Assembly: GCF_019973735.1 (NCBI RefSeq)
Contig: NZ_AP024463.1
Coordinates: 2,542,001 to 2,606,000, forward strand
From: Arachnia rubra
GTDB lineage: Bacteria > Actinomycetota > Actinomycetes > Propionibacteriales > Propionibacteriaceae
Reading direction: 5' to 3'
DNA: 64,000 nucleotides
The notes under the pieces were generated by a model. That model was not told the origin of the DNA. It ran no database searches and was given only the letters and a program-made list of their open reading frames with translations. Every line of letters starts with the position of its first letter. Position 1 is the stretch's first letter. Positions 8,338 to 16,004 of the stretch are shown here, in pieces. Position numbers and translations under genes: made by a program.

Positions 8338-9144
8338 ATGCGCATTGCCCTGGCTCAGATCCGGTCCACCACCAGCCCGCGGGTCAACCTGGCGCTGGTC
8401 ACTGACGCAGCCCGGCAGGCGGTCCAGGCCGGGGCGGATGCGGTGGTGTTCCCGGAGGCCACCATGTGCTCATTCCTGCGACCTCCCGCGCAGATCGCCG
8501 AGCCGTTCGACGGCCCGTGGGCCTCGGCTGTGCGGGAGCTGGCCCGCGAACTTGGGATCACCGTCGTCGCGGGAATGTTCACCACGGCTCCCGGTGGGCT
8601 GGTGCACAACACCCTGCTGGCGACGGGCGGAACCGAGGCCCGGTACGACAAGATCCACCTGTTCGACGCCCTCGGGAACCGGGAGTCCGAGCACGTGGCC
8701 CCCGGTCATCAGCTGGTCTCGGTGCCGCTGGCTGGCCAACAACTCGGGTTGGCGGTCTGCTACGACATCCGCTTCCCGCAGCAGTTCATCGACCTGGCGC
8801 TGGGCGGCGCGAAGGCGATGGTGGTGTGCGCGTCCTGGGCACCCGGCCCGGGCAAGCTCGCCCAGTGGCGCACCTTGGTGGCTGCCCGGGCGATGGACTC
8901 GACGTCCTTCGTGATCGCAGTCGACCAGGCGACGTCAGGCGATATCAACGCCTCCGGGCCGCCGACGGGAGTGGGTCATTCGATGGTGGCCGGGCCGGCA
9001 GGAGAGGTGCTCTTGGAGCTGGGGTCAGAGCCGGAGCTGTTCATCGTCGACCTGGACCTGCGTCAGGTCGACGCCACCCGCGAGGCCCTCCCCGTACTCA
9101 GAGGACACAAGCAGGCATCCCAAGACCTACACTCCGGTAGGTAG
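8338..9144 (+). CDS. Carbon-nitrogen hydrolase (nitrilase superfamily amidase)
   Basis: This 268-residue protein has the three catalytic residues of the nitrilase superfamily in order: Glu in FPEATMC (near residue 42), Lys in ARYDKIHLFD (near 105) and Cys in AVCYDIRFPQ (near 142). Length and motifs fit the Nit1/Nit2-like branch, whose members include the deaminated-glutathione amidase. It is cytoplasmic, with no signal. The actual amide cannot be deduced. The last codons and the stop lie inside palindromic element A, so the C terminus (HSGR) has been set by that element. Confidence 0.85.
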   Translation: MRIALAQIRSTTSPRVNLALVTDAARQAVQAGADAVVFPEATMCSFLRPPAQIAEPFDGPWASAVRELARELGITVVAGMFTTAPGGLVHNTLLATGGTEARYDKIHLFDALGNRESEHVAPGHQLVSVPLAGQQLGLAVCYDIRFPQQFIDLALGGAKAMVVCASWAPGPGKLAQWRTLVAARAMDSTSFVIAVDQATSGDINASGPPTGVGHSMVAGPAGEVLLELGSEPELFIVDLDLRQVDATREALPVLRGHKQASQDLHSGR

Positions 9145-9195
9145 CAAGAAATGGTCGGCAGACCAGCCAAATATTGCCACCTACCAGACCGTAGG
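9126..9195. repeat. Palindromic element A (about 70 bp)
   Basis: The segment folds on itself: CCTAC at the left end pairs with GTAGG at the right, GGTAGGTAGCAA pairs with ATTGCCACCTACC, and the centre is TGGTCGGCAGACCA. A close relative in the same orientation is at 11851-11919, on the far side of the ABC operon. The stop codon of the amidase gene is inside it. It resembles REP or MITE-like elements, and between convergent genes it may also terminate transcription. Confidence 0.7.
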
Positions 9196-9210
9196 TTCCG
9201 TTCGCCTTCG

Positions 9211-10683
9211 TCATCCAGCGTGAGTGAGTGCCCGTTGGTCATCAGCCTCGGTTGCGAGGATGATTGCTACAGCTCCCACGACTGCGATTGCTCCCGCGAG
9301 CGGTTCGGGTATGCGACCGATGGTGATCGTCAGCCACCAATAACTGATGCCGAGCACCGCCGCGAGGGTTCCCGAGCCTGCCATCGCGAAGACATCCTCA
9401 CGGCGATAGGGAACCGCCTTACCCGCCAACAGGCCAGCCCCCATGCTGACCAGCCCCATGCCCAGATAGATAGGCAGTTCGGGGATCAGTAGCTCCCGGG
9501 TCTCGGAATCGGCCAGCACGTAGTACGCCGCGAAACCGCTAGCTGCTATGAGGATGGCTGTGCCCTCATGGCCAAGGAACCATTGGGCTGCGGTGCTGCG
9601 AGAGGATGCAGGAGAAGCCAGGACACGCCAGCGCAGCGTCAAATACTCGCCATAGGTGATGATGCCGCCTGCGGCGCATAACAACAGCGCACAGCTGACA
9701 ACTACCTGCCCGGTGATCTGGATCGACGTTACCCGCTCCATGAACGCCGCCAGTCCGATAATGGCCATCAACGACACCAGGCCCATCACGTTGCTCGGCT
9801 CACGAAAGAAGGTGAGGGCGCCGGACTTGACGATGTTCCCGTCCCGGATCACACAACGGGGACGCCGCCCGTGTGCACGCATTACGTCCCGGCTCGTCAG
9901 TGCGTCAGCCACCAGCCACAGGCCGAGCGCCATCGTCATGATCACCACAGCGATCACACAACTGTGGCCTGTGGACCATCTCAGGACAAGTTCCCCTGAG
10001 GCCACCAGCGCACTGTTCAGCCCATCGGCCTGCATGCTGGAGGCCGTCAAACCTAGGAAAGCGCACAACACAATGAGGGTCACGATGGCAGCACCACCAC
10101 GCGATGCTGTGTTGTCATGTGTCACTGCGGTACCGATCCACTCGATGACCGAGGCAAAAGCGGCGATGGCGACATTGACGGCGACTGCCCAGGCCAGCGC
10201 CTCGACGGCGGATACCTCATCGGAGGCGGCAGCCATCGCGAACAGGCCTATCGAACCAACACCAGCACACACCACGGTGGTTGTCACCGCGTCAGGAATG
10301 ATCTGGACAACAGCCCGGGTGATGCGGCCGAGGGGAGCCGTGGCCAGCAGCATGCGCAGGTCCTTCGACACGAAGTCGAAAGCAAGCATCATCACCCTGA
10401 TCAGTGAGCAGATCAGCGCATAGCTCAGCGATACGCCGACGATCATGAGAGCAGCGATCCGCTCATTCGCGTTGATTATCCCGCGAAGCGTGGGGGCAAA
10501 GACGGGCCAGATGCCCCACCAGAACGCAGGAGCCGCCAATCCCAGCACAACAACCAGCAGAATGGATGCCACAGTGCCGATACTTGAACGCAACCGACGC
10601 CACCACAGTCGCGCACTTGCCCCGAGGACTCCGCCGACGATCCGGAAAGGCTGCCCGGCCTCAGGCCTCGTGGGAATGGTCAT
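9211..10683 (-). CDS. Membrane protein, probable ABC exporter permease
   Basis: This 490-residue polytopic protein has about twelve hydrophobic segments and no recognisable soluble domain. It is the last gene of a minus-strand operon whose first gene is an ABC ATPase, so it is most likely the permease of a two- or three-part ABC system. Its start overlaps the end of the preceding small membrane gene by 23 bases, which suggests coupled translation. The pattern of paired long helices resembles ABC-2-type permeases, but I see no diagnostic motif. The substrate is unknown. Confidence 0.65.
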   Translation of the reverse strand: MTIPTRPEAGQPFRIVGGVLGASARLWWRRLRSSIGTVASILLVVVLGLAAPAFWWGIWPVFAPTLRGIINANERIAALMIVGVSLSYALICSLIRVMMLAFDFVSKDLRMLLATAPLGRITRAVVQIIPDAVTTTVVCAGVGSIGLFAMAAASDEVSAVEALAWAVAVNVAIAAFASVIEWIGTAVTHDNTASRGGAAIVTLIVLCAFLGLTASSMQADGLNSALVASGELVLRWSTGHSCVIAVVIMTMALGLWLVADALTSRDVMRAHGRRPRCVIRDGNIVKSGALTFFREPSNVMGLVSLMAIIGLAAFMERVTSIQITGQVVVSCALLLCAAGGIITYGEYLTLRWRVLASPASSRSTAAQWFLGHEGTAILIAASGFAAYYVLADSETRELLIPELPIYLGMGLVSMGAGLLAGKAVPYRREDVFAMAGSGTLAAVLGISYWWLTITIGRIPEPLAGAIAVVGAVAIILATEADDQRALTHAG

Positions 10684-10984
10684 GCCTCTTCCTCGCCTGC
10701 TTCACAGCCAACACAGCACCGACGATGGCACCCACGGCTAGGCAGACACCGGTGGTCACAAGTGCGGGCCGGATGTCCACGGTGAACTGGAAGCCGCCTC
10801 CCTCTGTGATGTGCATATCAAGCCCGAAAATGCTAAGTGATTGCCCCATAACTAGGCCGGTTACGAAAACGATGATCGCCAGCAACAGCGAAAAGAAGAG
10901 CCCTACGAATAAGCCTGACAGGGCTCCGCTAAAGCCACCTCTGATACCGGCCTTGACAGGATTAGGATATGAGACGCCGGTCAT
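10661..10984 (-). CDS. Small membrane protein in the ABC operon
   Basis: The protein has about 107 residues from ATG 10984, with a purine-rich AGTAGAGAAATA just upstream; an upstream start at 11035 is less likely because it would overlap the ATPase gene. Two or three hydrophobic segments are visible: a glycine-rich first helix (GGFSGALSGLFVGLFF), a second pair, and a short basic C-terminal tail (KQARKRHDH). It sits between the ATPase and the large membrane protein and may be an accessory subunit of the transporter. I do not recognise a family. Confidence 0.6.
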   Translation of the reverse strand: MTGVSYPNPVKAGIRGGFSGALSGLFVGLFFSLLLAIIVFVTGLVMGQSLSIFGLDMHITEGGGFQFTVDIRPALVTTGVCLAVGAIVGAVLAVKQARKRHDHSHEA

Positions 10985-10991
10985 TATTTCT

Positions 10992-11714
10992 CTACTTCTT
11001 TCTCGTCGAGATATTTCTGAATGCAGTCCTGACATCAGCTGCGGACCCGAAATCTAAAATTTCCTCGACACTTCCGGTAAAAATCACGCGGCCGTGGTCA
11101 ATCATGACGATTTCATTGGCCAATCGCGCCACTAATTCAAGATCATGGGAGGACAGCAGATTCGATGCCCCTTCTTCCTGGCGCTGCCGTAGGATGCCAG
11201 AGATTTCATCGACCATCCATGGATCCATACCACTAAATGGCTCATCCAAGATCAACACATCCGGCCTCACGACGATGGCCGCGATGAAATCGACCTTCCT
11301 GGCCATTCCATGAGAGAAGCTCCCCACCAGCTGGTCCAAGCGGTCAGACATCTCAAGACGATCGGCCAGTTGATTGACGACGGCCTCATCCTGACGCCGC
11401 CCGTAGAGGCGGGTATTCAACGAGATCAACTCACGTCCCGTCAAATGATCGGGCCGCGGCAAATCATCGGGCATGAATGCGAGACGACGCTTTGCCTGAG
11501 CCTGTCGCGTCGGGATACCGTCTAATGTGATGTCCCCTGCGTCAAGCCGAGTCAGCCCCACAATCGCGTGAAGCACAGTGGTCTTGCCGGCGCCATTGAC
11601 GCCGACAAGACCGACCGTAGTTCCCGGTTTGACCTGAAAAGAGACATCCTCAACCGCCAGCTGCTTGCCATATGACTTGAAGCAGCCGCAGCACACGAGT
11701 CCTTCCAGGGTCAT
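10992..11714 (-). CDS. ABC transporter ATP-binding protein
   Basis: This 240-residue ATPase has Walker A GVNGAGKTT (about residue 37), a degenerate signature SFSHGMARKV, Walker B VLILDEPFSGMD and the switch region SSHDLE. This is the CcmA/ABC-2 exporter type, which usually pairs with membrane proteins as found downstream. The first cysteines (VCCGCFKSYG) in the N-terminal strand are unusual. It is the first gene of the operon, and element B lies 137 bases upstream of it. The export cargo is unknown. Confidence 0.88.
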   Translation of the reverse strand: MTLEGLVCCGCFKSYGKQLAVEDVSFQVKPGTTVGLVGVNGAGKTTVLHAIVGLTRLDAGDITLDGIPTRQAQAKRRLAFMPDDLPRPDHLTGRELISLNTRLYGRRQDEAVVNQLADRLEMSDRLDQLVGSFSHGMARKVDFIAAIVVRPDVLILDEPFSGMDPWMVDEISGILRQRQEEGASNLLSSHDLELVARLANEIVMIDHGRVIFTGSVEEILDFGSAADVRTAFRNISTRKK

Positions 11715-11850
11715 ACCAGAAGCACCCCGCGCACTAGGTGTAAGGATCCTTCCGACGCACAGCCCCGAAGCTCACGCCCTTTGATGAGCACCAGATGATG
11801 CTACCAAGAAGAATCGCAGTAGCTCACGGTTCTCAGAAAAAACAACCAGG

Positions 11851-11919
11851 TTACGGTCCAGTAGGTAGCAATATTTGGTCGGCAGACCAACCACGTGTTA
11901 CTACCTACCGGACCGTAGG
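11851..11919. repeat. Palindromic element B (about 69 bp)
   Basis: It shares with element A the ordered blocks GTAGGTAGCAA, TGGTCGGCAGACCA, CTACC and GACCGTAGGTTC, in the same orientation. It is the better palindrome of the two: TACGGTCCAGTAGGTAG pairs with CTACCTACCGGACCGTA. It lies upstream of the ABC operon and downstream of the DUF4143 remnant. Confidence 0.7.
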
Positions 11920-11951
11920 TTCTGTCGCGGGATGTGTCAGGTAAGGATCTG

Positions 11952-12278
11952 CTAGGCGTCGTGGGTCCAGAGCGACGACACAGGCGGTGTCTCCAAACGA
12001 TCACCGACCGGCCGTCCCTCCCCCGCTGTGAGCACAATCCCAGCGACAAACGCGTCGCCTAGCCTGTCTCGCAGTGCTTTGAGATGCTTGAAATGATGAC
12101 CAGCTGGAGCGACGGCCGACTTCACCTCCACCGCGATCACACCTTTGGGGGTTTCGATCACAAGATCTACCCCAGAGCCGTTTCGGTCACGGTAGTGGAA
12201 GACCTCGTAGCGCATCGCGGACAACAACCCCTCAGCAGTAGGCCAAGACGACGGGCGAGGGGTTGGGAGCTCCTCCAC
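11952..12278 (-). pseudogene. C-terminal remnant of a DUF4143 ATPase
   Basis: About 95 residues ending at TAG 11952-11954 match the C terminus of the AAA+ ATPases with a DUF4143 nuclease-like domain: YEVFHYRDRNGSGVDLVIE, then VIAVEVKSAV, HFKHLKALRDRLGD, VAGIVLTAGE and LPVSSLWTHD-like ending. Intact family members are about 400 residues, so the ATPase part and half of DUF4143 are missing. The conserved D and E-x-K of the nuclease-like core remain. The homology stops near 12250, and the sequence upstream does not continue the gene in any frame. Confidence 0.7.
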
Positions 12279-12697
12279 CCAGGTCCTAAAGTTCTTTTAC
12301 AACGGCTGCGCGAAACCAGACCAGCAGTTCGCCGCCCCCAGATCAGCAAAACGCTGGGCGGTAGCCAGCAAAACGCTGAACGTAAATCAGCGATTTGCTT
12401 ACCTCTCAGGGTTGGATTCCTGCCGTTTCCAGGCCCCGCAATGCGAGCCGGATCACCCGCTTCCAACCCGGGAAAGCGAGGGGACCGCCACCCAGACGCT
12501 GCTGAGCCCTGAGACCGTTGCTCTGCTGCTGAGCTACACGCCGTGGCATCGACGGCGCCGGTGGAGCAGAGCAGACCGAAGCGAGCGGTGACGGCAGGGG
12601 TCAACCACCCAGTACAGTTCCGCTTAAGACAAAAAGCCTGAACCATCCCCGGCATAGCGGCCTCGTCGGTGGTTCACCCTTAGATGAGGTGAGGTGC
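12279..12697. other. Non-coding mosaic upstream of the toxin-antitoxin cassette
   Basis: This 419-bp stretch has no credible gene; the long minus-strand frame across it lacks coding character. It holds two direct copies of CAGCAAAACGCTG (12344-12356 and 12366-12378) and repeat C at 12421-12495. Its right end must carry the promoter of the HicA-like gene, whose ribosome binding site GAGGTGAGG ends five bases before ATG 12698. Confidence 0.6.
12421..12495. repeat. Direct repeat C (left of the cassette)
   Basis: The segment aligns with 14286-14357 in the same orientation at roughly 70 percent by eye. Shared blocks are CCCC-x-CAA, CGAG-x-CGGATC-x-CCC-x-C, CCAAC and CCGCCACCC. The pair brackets the three-gene cassette. 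Confidence 0.6.
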
Positions 12698-13009
12698 ATG
12701 CCGTTCAAAGCTCCAGGCATGAGCGCCAGGGATATCCGGTCCACGTGGAAGGGGCATCCCGACCTCACCAAGGCTGTGCTCAAAGCCAACGAGCAAGGTT
12801 GGAGGATCGTCAAGGAGGGGAAGCACTATCGCGCATTCTGCCCCTGCGAAAACGGGGCGGACTTCACCATCCCGGGAACGCCACGCTCAGACTCAAACGC
12901 AGCTAGACGCGTGCGAGCCGATGCCTCGAAGTGTCCCGCCCAGCACGATTTGCTCAAGGCCCGCTCCCCTCGCCCAGAACGCCCCTCGCCCGCCGTGCCC
13001 GACTCATGA
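12698..13009 (+). CDS. HicA-like putative toxin
   Basis: The protein has about 103 residues from ATG 12698, preceded by GAGGTGAGG. The core NEQGWRIVKEGKHYRAFCPC, with a following beta-hairpin (DFTIPGTPRS) and a helix (NAARRVRADASKC), matches the small dsRBD-like fold of HicA mRNA-cutting toxins. In that family a His after a Gly-x-x stretch is catalytic, and H in GKHYR is the likely equivalent. Here the hairpin carries extra cysteines (CPC and a later C), which classical HicA lacks, so zinc binding is possible. An HTH gene follows 127 bases later. The assignment rests on pattern, not on a search. Confidence 0.55.
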   Translation: MPFKAPGMSARDIRSTWKGHPDLTKAVLKANEQGWRIVKEGKHYRAFCPCENGADFTIPGTPRSDSNAARRVRADASKCPAQHDLLKARSPRPERPSPAVPDS

Positions 13010-13135
13010 CCCCCTGGAGACTGTTGTCGATTGACAACAACACCGGATGTGATGCAGCATGGGCGCAGGATGCGCCATGTAACCGACCTCACTCCTGCAA
13101 CCCGCCAGCAGAACGCCTCAAAGAGGAGTCTGACC

Positions 13136-13726
13136 ATGAATCTGTATGAGATGACTTTCCACGCGGAGCATGTTGACGACAGCATCGTCGACAAGCTCAT
13201 CGATGAATTCGACGGGACTGTCGGGACCGATCACACTGGCCACGAGTTCGTCACGGTCCTGGGCGAGGGTTCCGACTTCGACGCTGCTGCGCGCGCGACC
13301 ATCACCGAGTTGCAATCGCTTGGGCTGTGTATCCTCCGCCTCGTCCCAGACCTCGCCACCCGCCCCGAGATCGCAGCCCGCCTGGGTGTTACCCGCCAGG
13401 CGGTGCAGAATTGGACCTCCGGCAAACGCCAGAGCGACTTCCCGCTGGCGATCAACCCCGTTGGCGGCGGCGTTTGGTCCTGGCACGACGTCTGGGAGTG
13501 GGCCCTCACCCACGGATACGCAACCAGTGACGACGTGAGCCACCCCAGCCAGGCCGAGGTGGACATCATCAACGCGTGGCTCGGGTCCCGTATGACTGTG
13601 TCATGGACCTGCGGTCCGCAGAGAGCCGAGAAGACGGTTACCGTCCTGTCTTCACCGCTCGTTCAGCCACTGCGTCCGGGTGAATACAAGACCAGGTATC
13701 AGACCTCCAAGAAGGTCGCAGCATGA
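13136..13726 (+). CDS. HTH DNA-binding protein, putative antitoxin
   Basis: The protein has about 196 residues from ATG 13136, with AAAGAGGAG eight bases upstream. Residues 1-75 form an alpha-beta domain (YEMTFHAEHVDDSIVDKL) that may bind the partner. Residues about 85-115 are a clear helix-turn-helix (RPEIAARLGVTRQAVQNWTSG), followed by a winged segment (VWSWHDVWEWALTHG). This is the layout of regulators that recognise a site by one HTH and have a sensing N terminus. Its stop overlaps the start of the SecB-like gene in ATGA, so the two are translationally coupled. Antitoxin function is inferred from the neighbour. Confidence 0.6.
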   Translation: MNLYEMTFHAEHVDDSIVDKLIDEFDGTVGTDHTGHEFVTVLGEGSDFDAAARATITELQSLGLCILRLVPDLATRPEIAARLGVTRQAVQNWTSGKRQSDFPLAINPVGGGVWSWHDVWEWALTHGYATSDDVSHPSQAEVDIINAWLGSRMTVSWTCGPQRAEKTVTVLSSPLVQPLRPGEYKTRYQTSKKVAA

Positions 13727-14184
13727 GCACTAACCCGCTCCATGCACTCGTTGCAGCCGTCCAACTAGTAGATATTCGTACAGCCTCAATAGAAGGTACG
13801 GTCGATCTTAGGGCGGGCGTCAAGGAGACAGGGACGGATGAGGTCTCCACCCCAGTGGAGATCAAGAGCGCTGTGGCAGTCAGCGACGACGCCAATAGAC
13901 TGCTGGCTTCCCTCTCAGCGACGATAGACCGTCTAGCAACCCCTTCATCTCCGGCGGTTCACATGCATGTAGAGATTGCTGCGCTCTATGAGCTGACCGG
14001 TTGGCGTAGCGAAGAACTGGACGAGAACCTACTCAGCGGCTTCACCTATAAGGTTGCGGCGTACCAGATGCTGCCGTTCCTCCGAGAAGCATTCTTCGGC
14101 CTTGCAGCGCGGCTTAGAGTCCAAGCACCTATTCTTCCCCTGATGCCCCAGGATCTCGGACCAGCAGAATTCACGGAAGACTAG
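13723..14184 (+). CDS. SecB-like protein, putative antitoxin chaperone
   Basis: This 153-residue protein has beta-strand segments (LVDIRTASIEG, VEIKSAVAV, VHMHVEIAALYEL) and a C-terminal helix, AYQMLPFLREAFFGLAARL, followed by a proline-rich end (APILPLMPQD). This arrangement, with alternating strands and a P-F-x-RE helix, is that of SecB and the solitary SecB-like chaperones of toxin-antitoxin-chaperone systems such as Rv1957. It overlaps the HTH gene by four bases and ends 24 bases before a strong terminator, so the three genes form a closed unit. Actinobacteria normally lack a general SecB, which makes a dedicated role more likely. Confidence 0.6.
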   Translation: MSTNPLHALVAAVQLVDIRTASIEGTVDLRAGVKETGTDEVSTPVEIKSAVAVSDDANRLLASLSATIDRLATPSSPAVHMHVEIAALYELTGWRSEELDENLLSGFTYKVAAYQMLPFLREAFFGLAARLRVQAPILPLMPQDLGPAEFTED

Positions 14185-14207
14185 AAGACTGCGTCGATCG
14201 GCGGGGC

Positions 14208-14245
14208 GTGCAGGGGTGCCGTCAAAACTGATGGCACCCCTGCAC
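14208..14245 (+). terminator. Terminator of the toxin-antitoxin cassette
   Basis: The arms GTGCAGGGGTGCC (14208-14220) and GGCACCCCTGCAC (14233-14245) are perfectly complementary over 13 bp around a 12-base loop. It lies 24 bases past the SecB-like stop. The T tract after it is weak. Confidence 0.7.
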
Positions 14246-14285
14246 TTCGCACAAACAGTCTGCCACGTCCCAGAGTGGCGCCCTT

Positions 14286-14357
14286 GCTGCTTTCGGACCC
14301 CACAACACGAGTCGGATCGCCCACTCCAACACCAGAAAAGTGAAGGGCCGCCACCCA
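14286..14357. repeat. Direct repeat D (right of the cassette)
   Basis: This is the partner of repeat C at 12421-12495, in the same orientation, sharing CGAG-x-CGGATC and CCGCCACCC blocks. Its right edge forms part of the terminator of the minus-strand operon. Confidence 0.6.
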
Positions 14358-14371
14358 ACGGTGACGGCCCT
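14344..14371 (-). terminator. Terminator of the 2-oxoacid dehydrogenase operon
   Basis: On the minus strand AGGGCCGTCACC pairs with GGTGGCGGCCCT across a 4-base loop, and TTCACTTTTC follows. It begins five bases past the stop codon of the zinc-type dehydrogenase gene, the last gene of the operon. Confidence 0.75.
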
Positions 14372-14375
14372 TGGC

Positions 14376-15977
14376 TCACTTGCCGGCCAGGAGTGCCTCC
14401 TCGGCTTCCTTGGTCCACAGGCCGCCTTTCAGCTTGACCGCGACGTGCGGGAGTTTCTCCGGCAGGTCAGCGAGCCGCACCAGGCCAAGGTCATGCAGCG
14501 ACGGGAAGACCATGATCTTGCCGCCTGAGGTGCGGTTGATCACCGAGTCGATGGCGTCGGCGAAGCCCGCCATGCCGGTGACGGCGTCGAGGGAGATGGT
14601 GGTGTCGATGACGCCCGCCTCGATCTTCCTCAGCACCGTGCGCATATCAGAGACATCCGATCCGGAGGTGCCCAGCATGAAGATGCGCCGCTCGATGATG
14701 CCCTGCAGGTCGAACTCACCGAAGGTGCCCGCCGGAATCCCCGCGAATGCGTTGACGATGGCCCCCTCGGCGGCCAGGTCGACAGCCTGCGCCACCAGGG
14801 CCGGGACCGGGACCATGCAGCTCAGGTGCGTGTAGCCAGGCTCCAGCGGGGTGGTGCCGGTGTTGACGATCGTCAGCTCCACGCCCCTGGCCTCGGCGAC
14901 CGGGGCGACGACATCACGCAGATGCGCCAGGCGGTCGTCACTGAGGTCGGTCCCGGCGACCGTGATGCCCGACACCCCCGAGGTGACGGCCCGCATGGTG
15001 TGCATCTGCCCCATCGGACCGGCCGCGCCGATGATCGCCACCTTGTCGCCGTCGCGCAGCTCGCCGTTGGCAGGAATCCAGGCGTAGCCCTCGGCAGGAT
15101 CACTGCCGGTGGTGCCGCAGAACCGGATGAAGTCGTAGTGGACCCGTCCGATATCCAAGCTGACCTTGCGTCCGATCCGCTCGCCGGAGAGCACCACGCA
15201 CAGCACCCCGCGGGTGCCGAGCAACCCCGCGAGGGCCTCGATCACGCCGGCGTCGGAACCGAAGTAGACGATGTCGTCGAAGACCTGACCCGCCAGGCCT
15301 GCGACCTCCCCGGCCGTGACCCGGACGATCTCGCCGGGCTGGTGCTCAGCGGTCAGAGCCGCGAGGTCGCCGTCGCCGGCCACCAGCAGCCGGCCGCCGT
15401 CGGCGATGTGGTCGCGCTCGACCCAGGCGTAGGAGCCTTCGACGGTGGCCCACGGCTCGATCAGCCCGACGGCCGCAGCCGACGGCCCGTCGGTGACATG
15501 GATCAGGAACTCCTCGCCCGACGGCGAGACCGCGCAGCGCTCGTCGATCACGACGTACTCCTGCAGCGCCCCCTCGAAGTTGTAGCCGAACGCGCCGTTC
15601 GACTTCGGGGTGCGCAGATGCTTCCAGTCGGCCTGCACCAAAACGCGGTCTCCCACCGCGAAGTGGGTGACCTTCTCCCCTGCCTTGACGATGCGTCCCA
15701 CCGGCTCGTGGCCTGGCACCGTCGGCTGCGCACCAGGCCGGTAGTCCGGGATCTCGGCGAGGGCCTCGGGCGCGATCCCCGCGATCACCTCGGCCTTGCG
15801 CGGGTGGGCGTCGAAGGCGTGCAGCAGCTTGGTGTCGCTGAAACAGATGCCGCAGGCCTCCACCTTCAGCAGCATCTGATGGGGACCCACCTCGTCGACA
15901 GGTTTGGCGGGGTTGAGCACGAACTCGTCAGCCCCGACGATCTGGATGGCGTGCTGAGTGGCGGGAATCTCGCCCAT
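14376..15977 (-). CDS. Zinc-type medium-chain dehydrogenase-like protein
   Basis: This 533-residue protein has the GroES-like fold of medium-chain dehydrogenases: CGICFSDTKLL (zinc-ligand Cys), PGHEPVGRIV, VGDRVLV, then a glycine-rich nucleotide-binding turn (AIIGAAGPMGQM) near residue 320. It is about 150 residues longer than ordinary members because of an extra segment (residues about 175-300) between the catalytic and nucleotide-binding parts. The general plan recalls sorbose-1-phosphate reductase-like enzymes, but that is only a hint. AAGGAGGAG precedes the ATG. It is the last gene of the operon and follows an SDR. Confidence 0.75.
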   Translation of the reverse strand: MGEIPATQHAIQIVGADEFVLNPAKPVDEVGPHQMLLKVEACGICFSDTKLLHAFDAHPRKAEVIAGIAPEALAEIPDYRPGAQPTVPGHEPVGRIVKAGEKVTHFAVGDRVLVQADWKHLRTPKSNGAFGYNFEGALQEYVVIDERCAVSPSGEEFLIHVTDGPSAAAVGLIEPWATVEGSYAWVERDHIADGGRLLVAGDGDLAALTAEHQPGEIVRVTAGEVAGLAGQVFDDIVYFGSDAGVIEALAGLLGTRGVLCVVLSGERIGRKVSLDIGRVHYDFIRFCGTTGSDPAEGYAWIPANGELRDGDKVAIIGAAGPMGQMHTMRAVTSGVSGITVAGTDLSDDRLAHLRDVVAPVAEARGVELTIVNTGTTPLEPGYTHLSCMVPVPALVAQAVDLAAEGAIVNAFAGIPAGTFGEFDLQGIIERRIFMLGTSGSDVSDMRTVLRKIEAGVIDTTISLDAVTGMAGFADAIDSVINRTSGGKIMVFPSLHDLGLVRLADLPEKLPHVAVKLKGGLWTKEAEEALLAGK

Positions 15978-16004
15978 GTTCTCCTCCTTGAAGTTTCTGA
16001 CCGG

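Noticed and set aside
8267..8914. 215-codon frame overlapping the amidase gene
   Set aside because: Same strand, wrong frame; Arg/Pro/Ser-rich and without homology features.
12167..12655. 162-codon minus-strand frame across the mosaic spacer
   Set aside because: No ribosome binding site, no recognised domain, and it spans repeat C and the DUF4143 edge.
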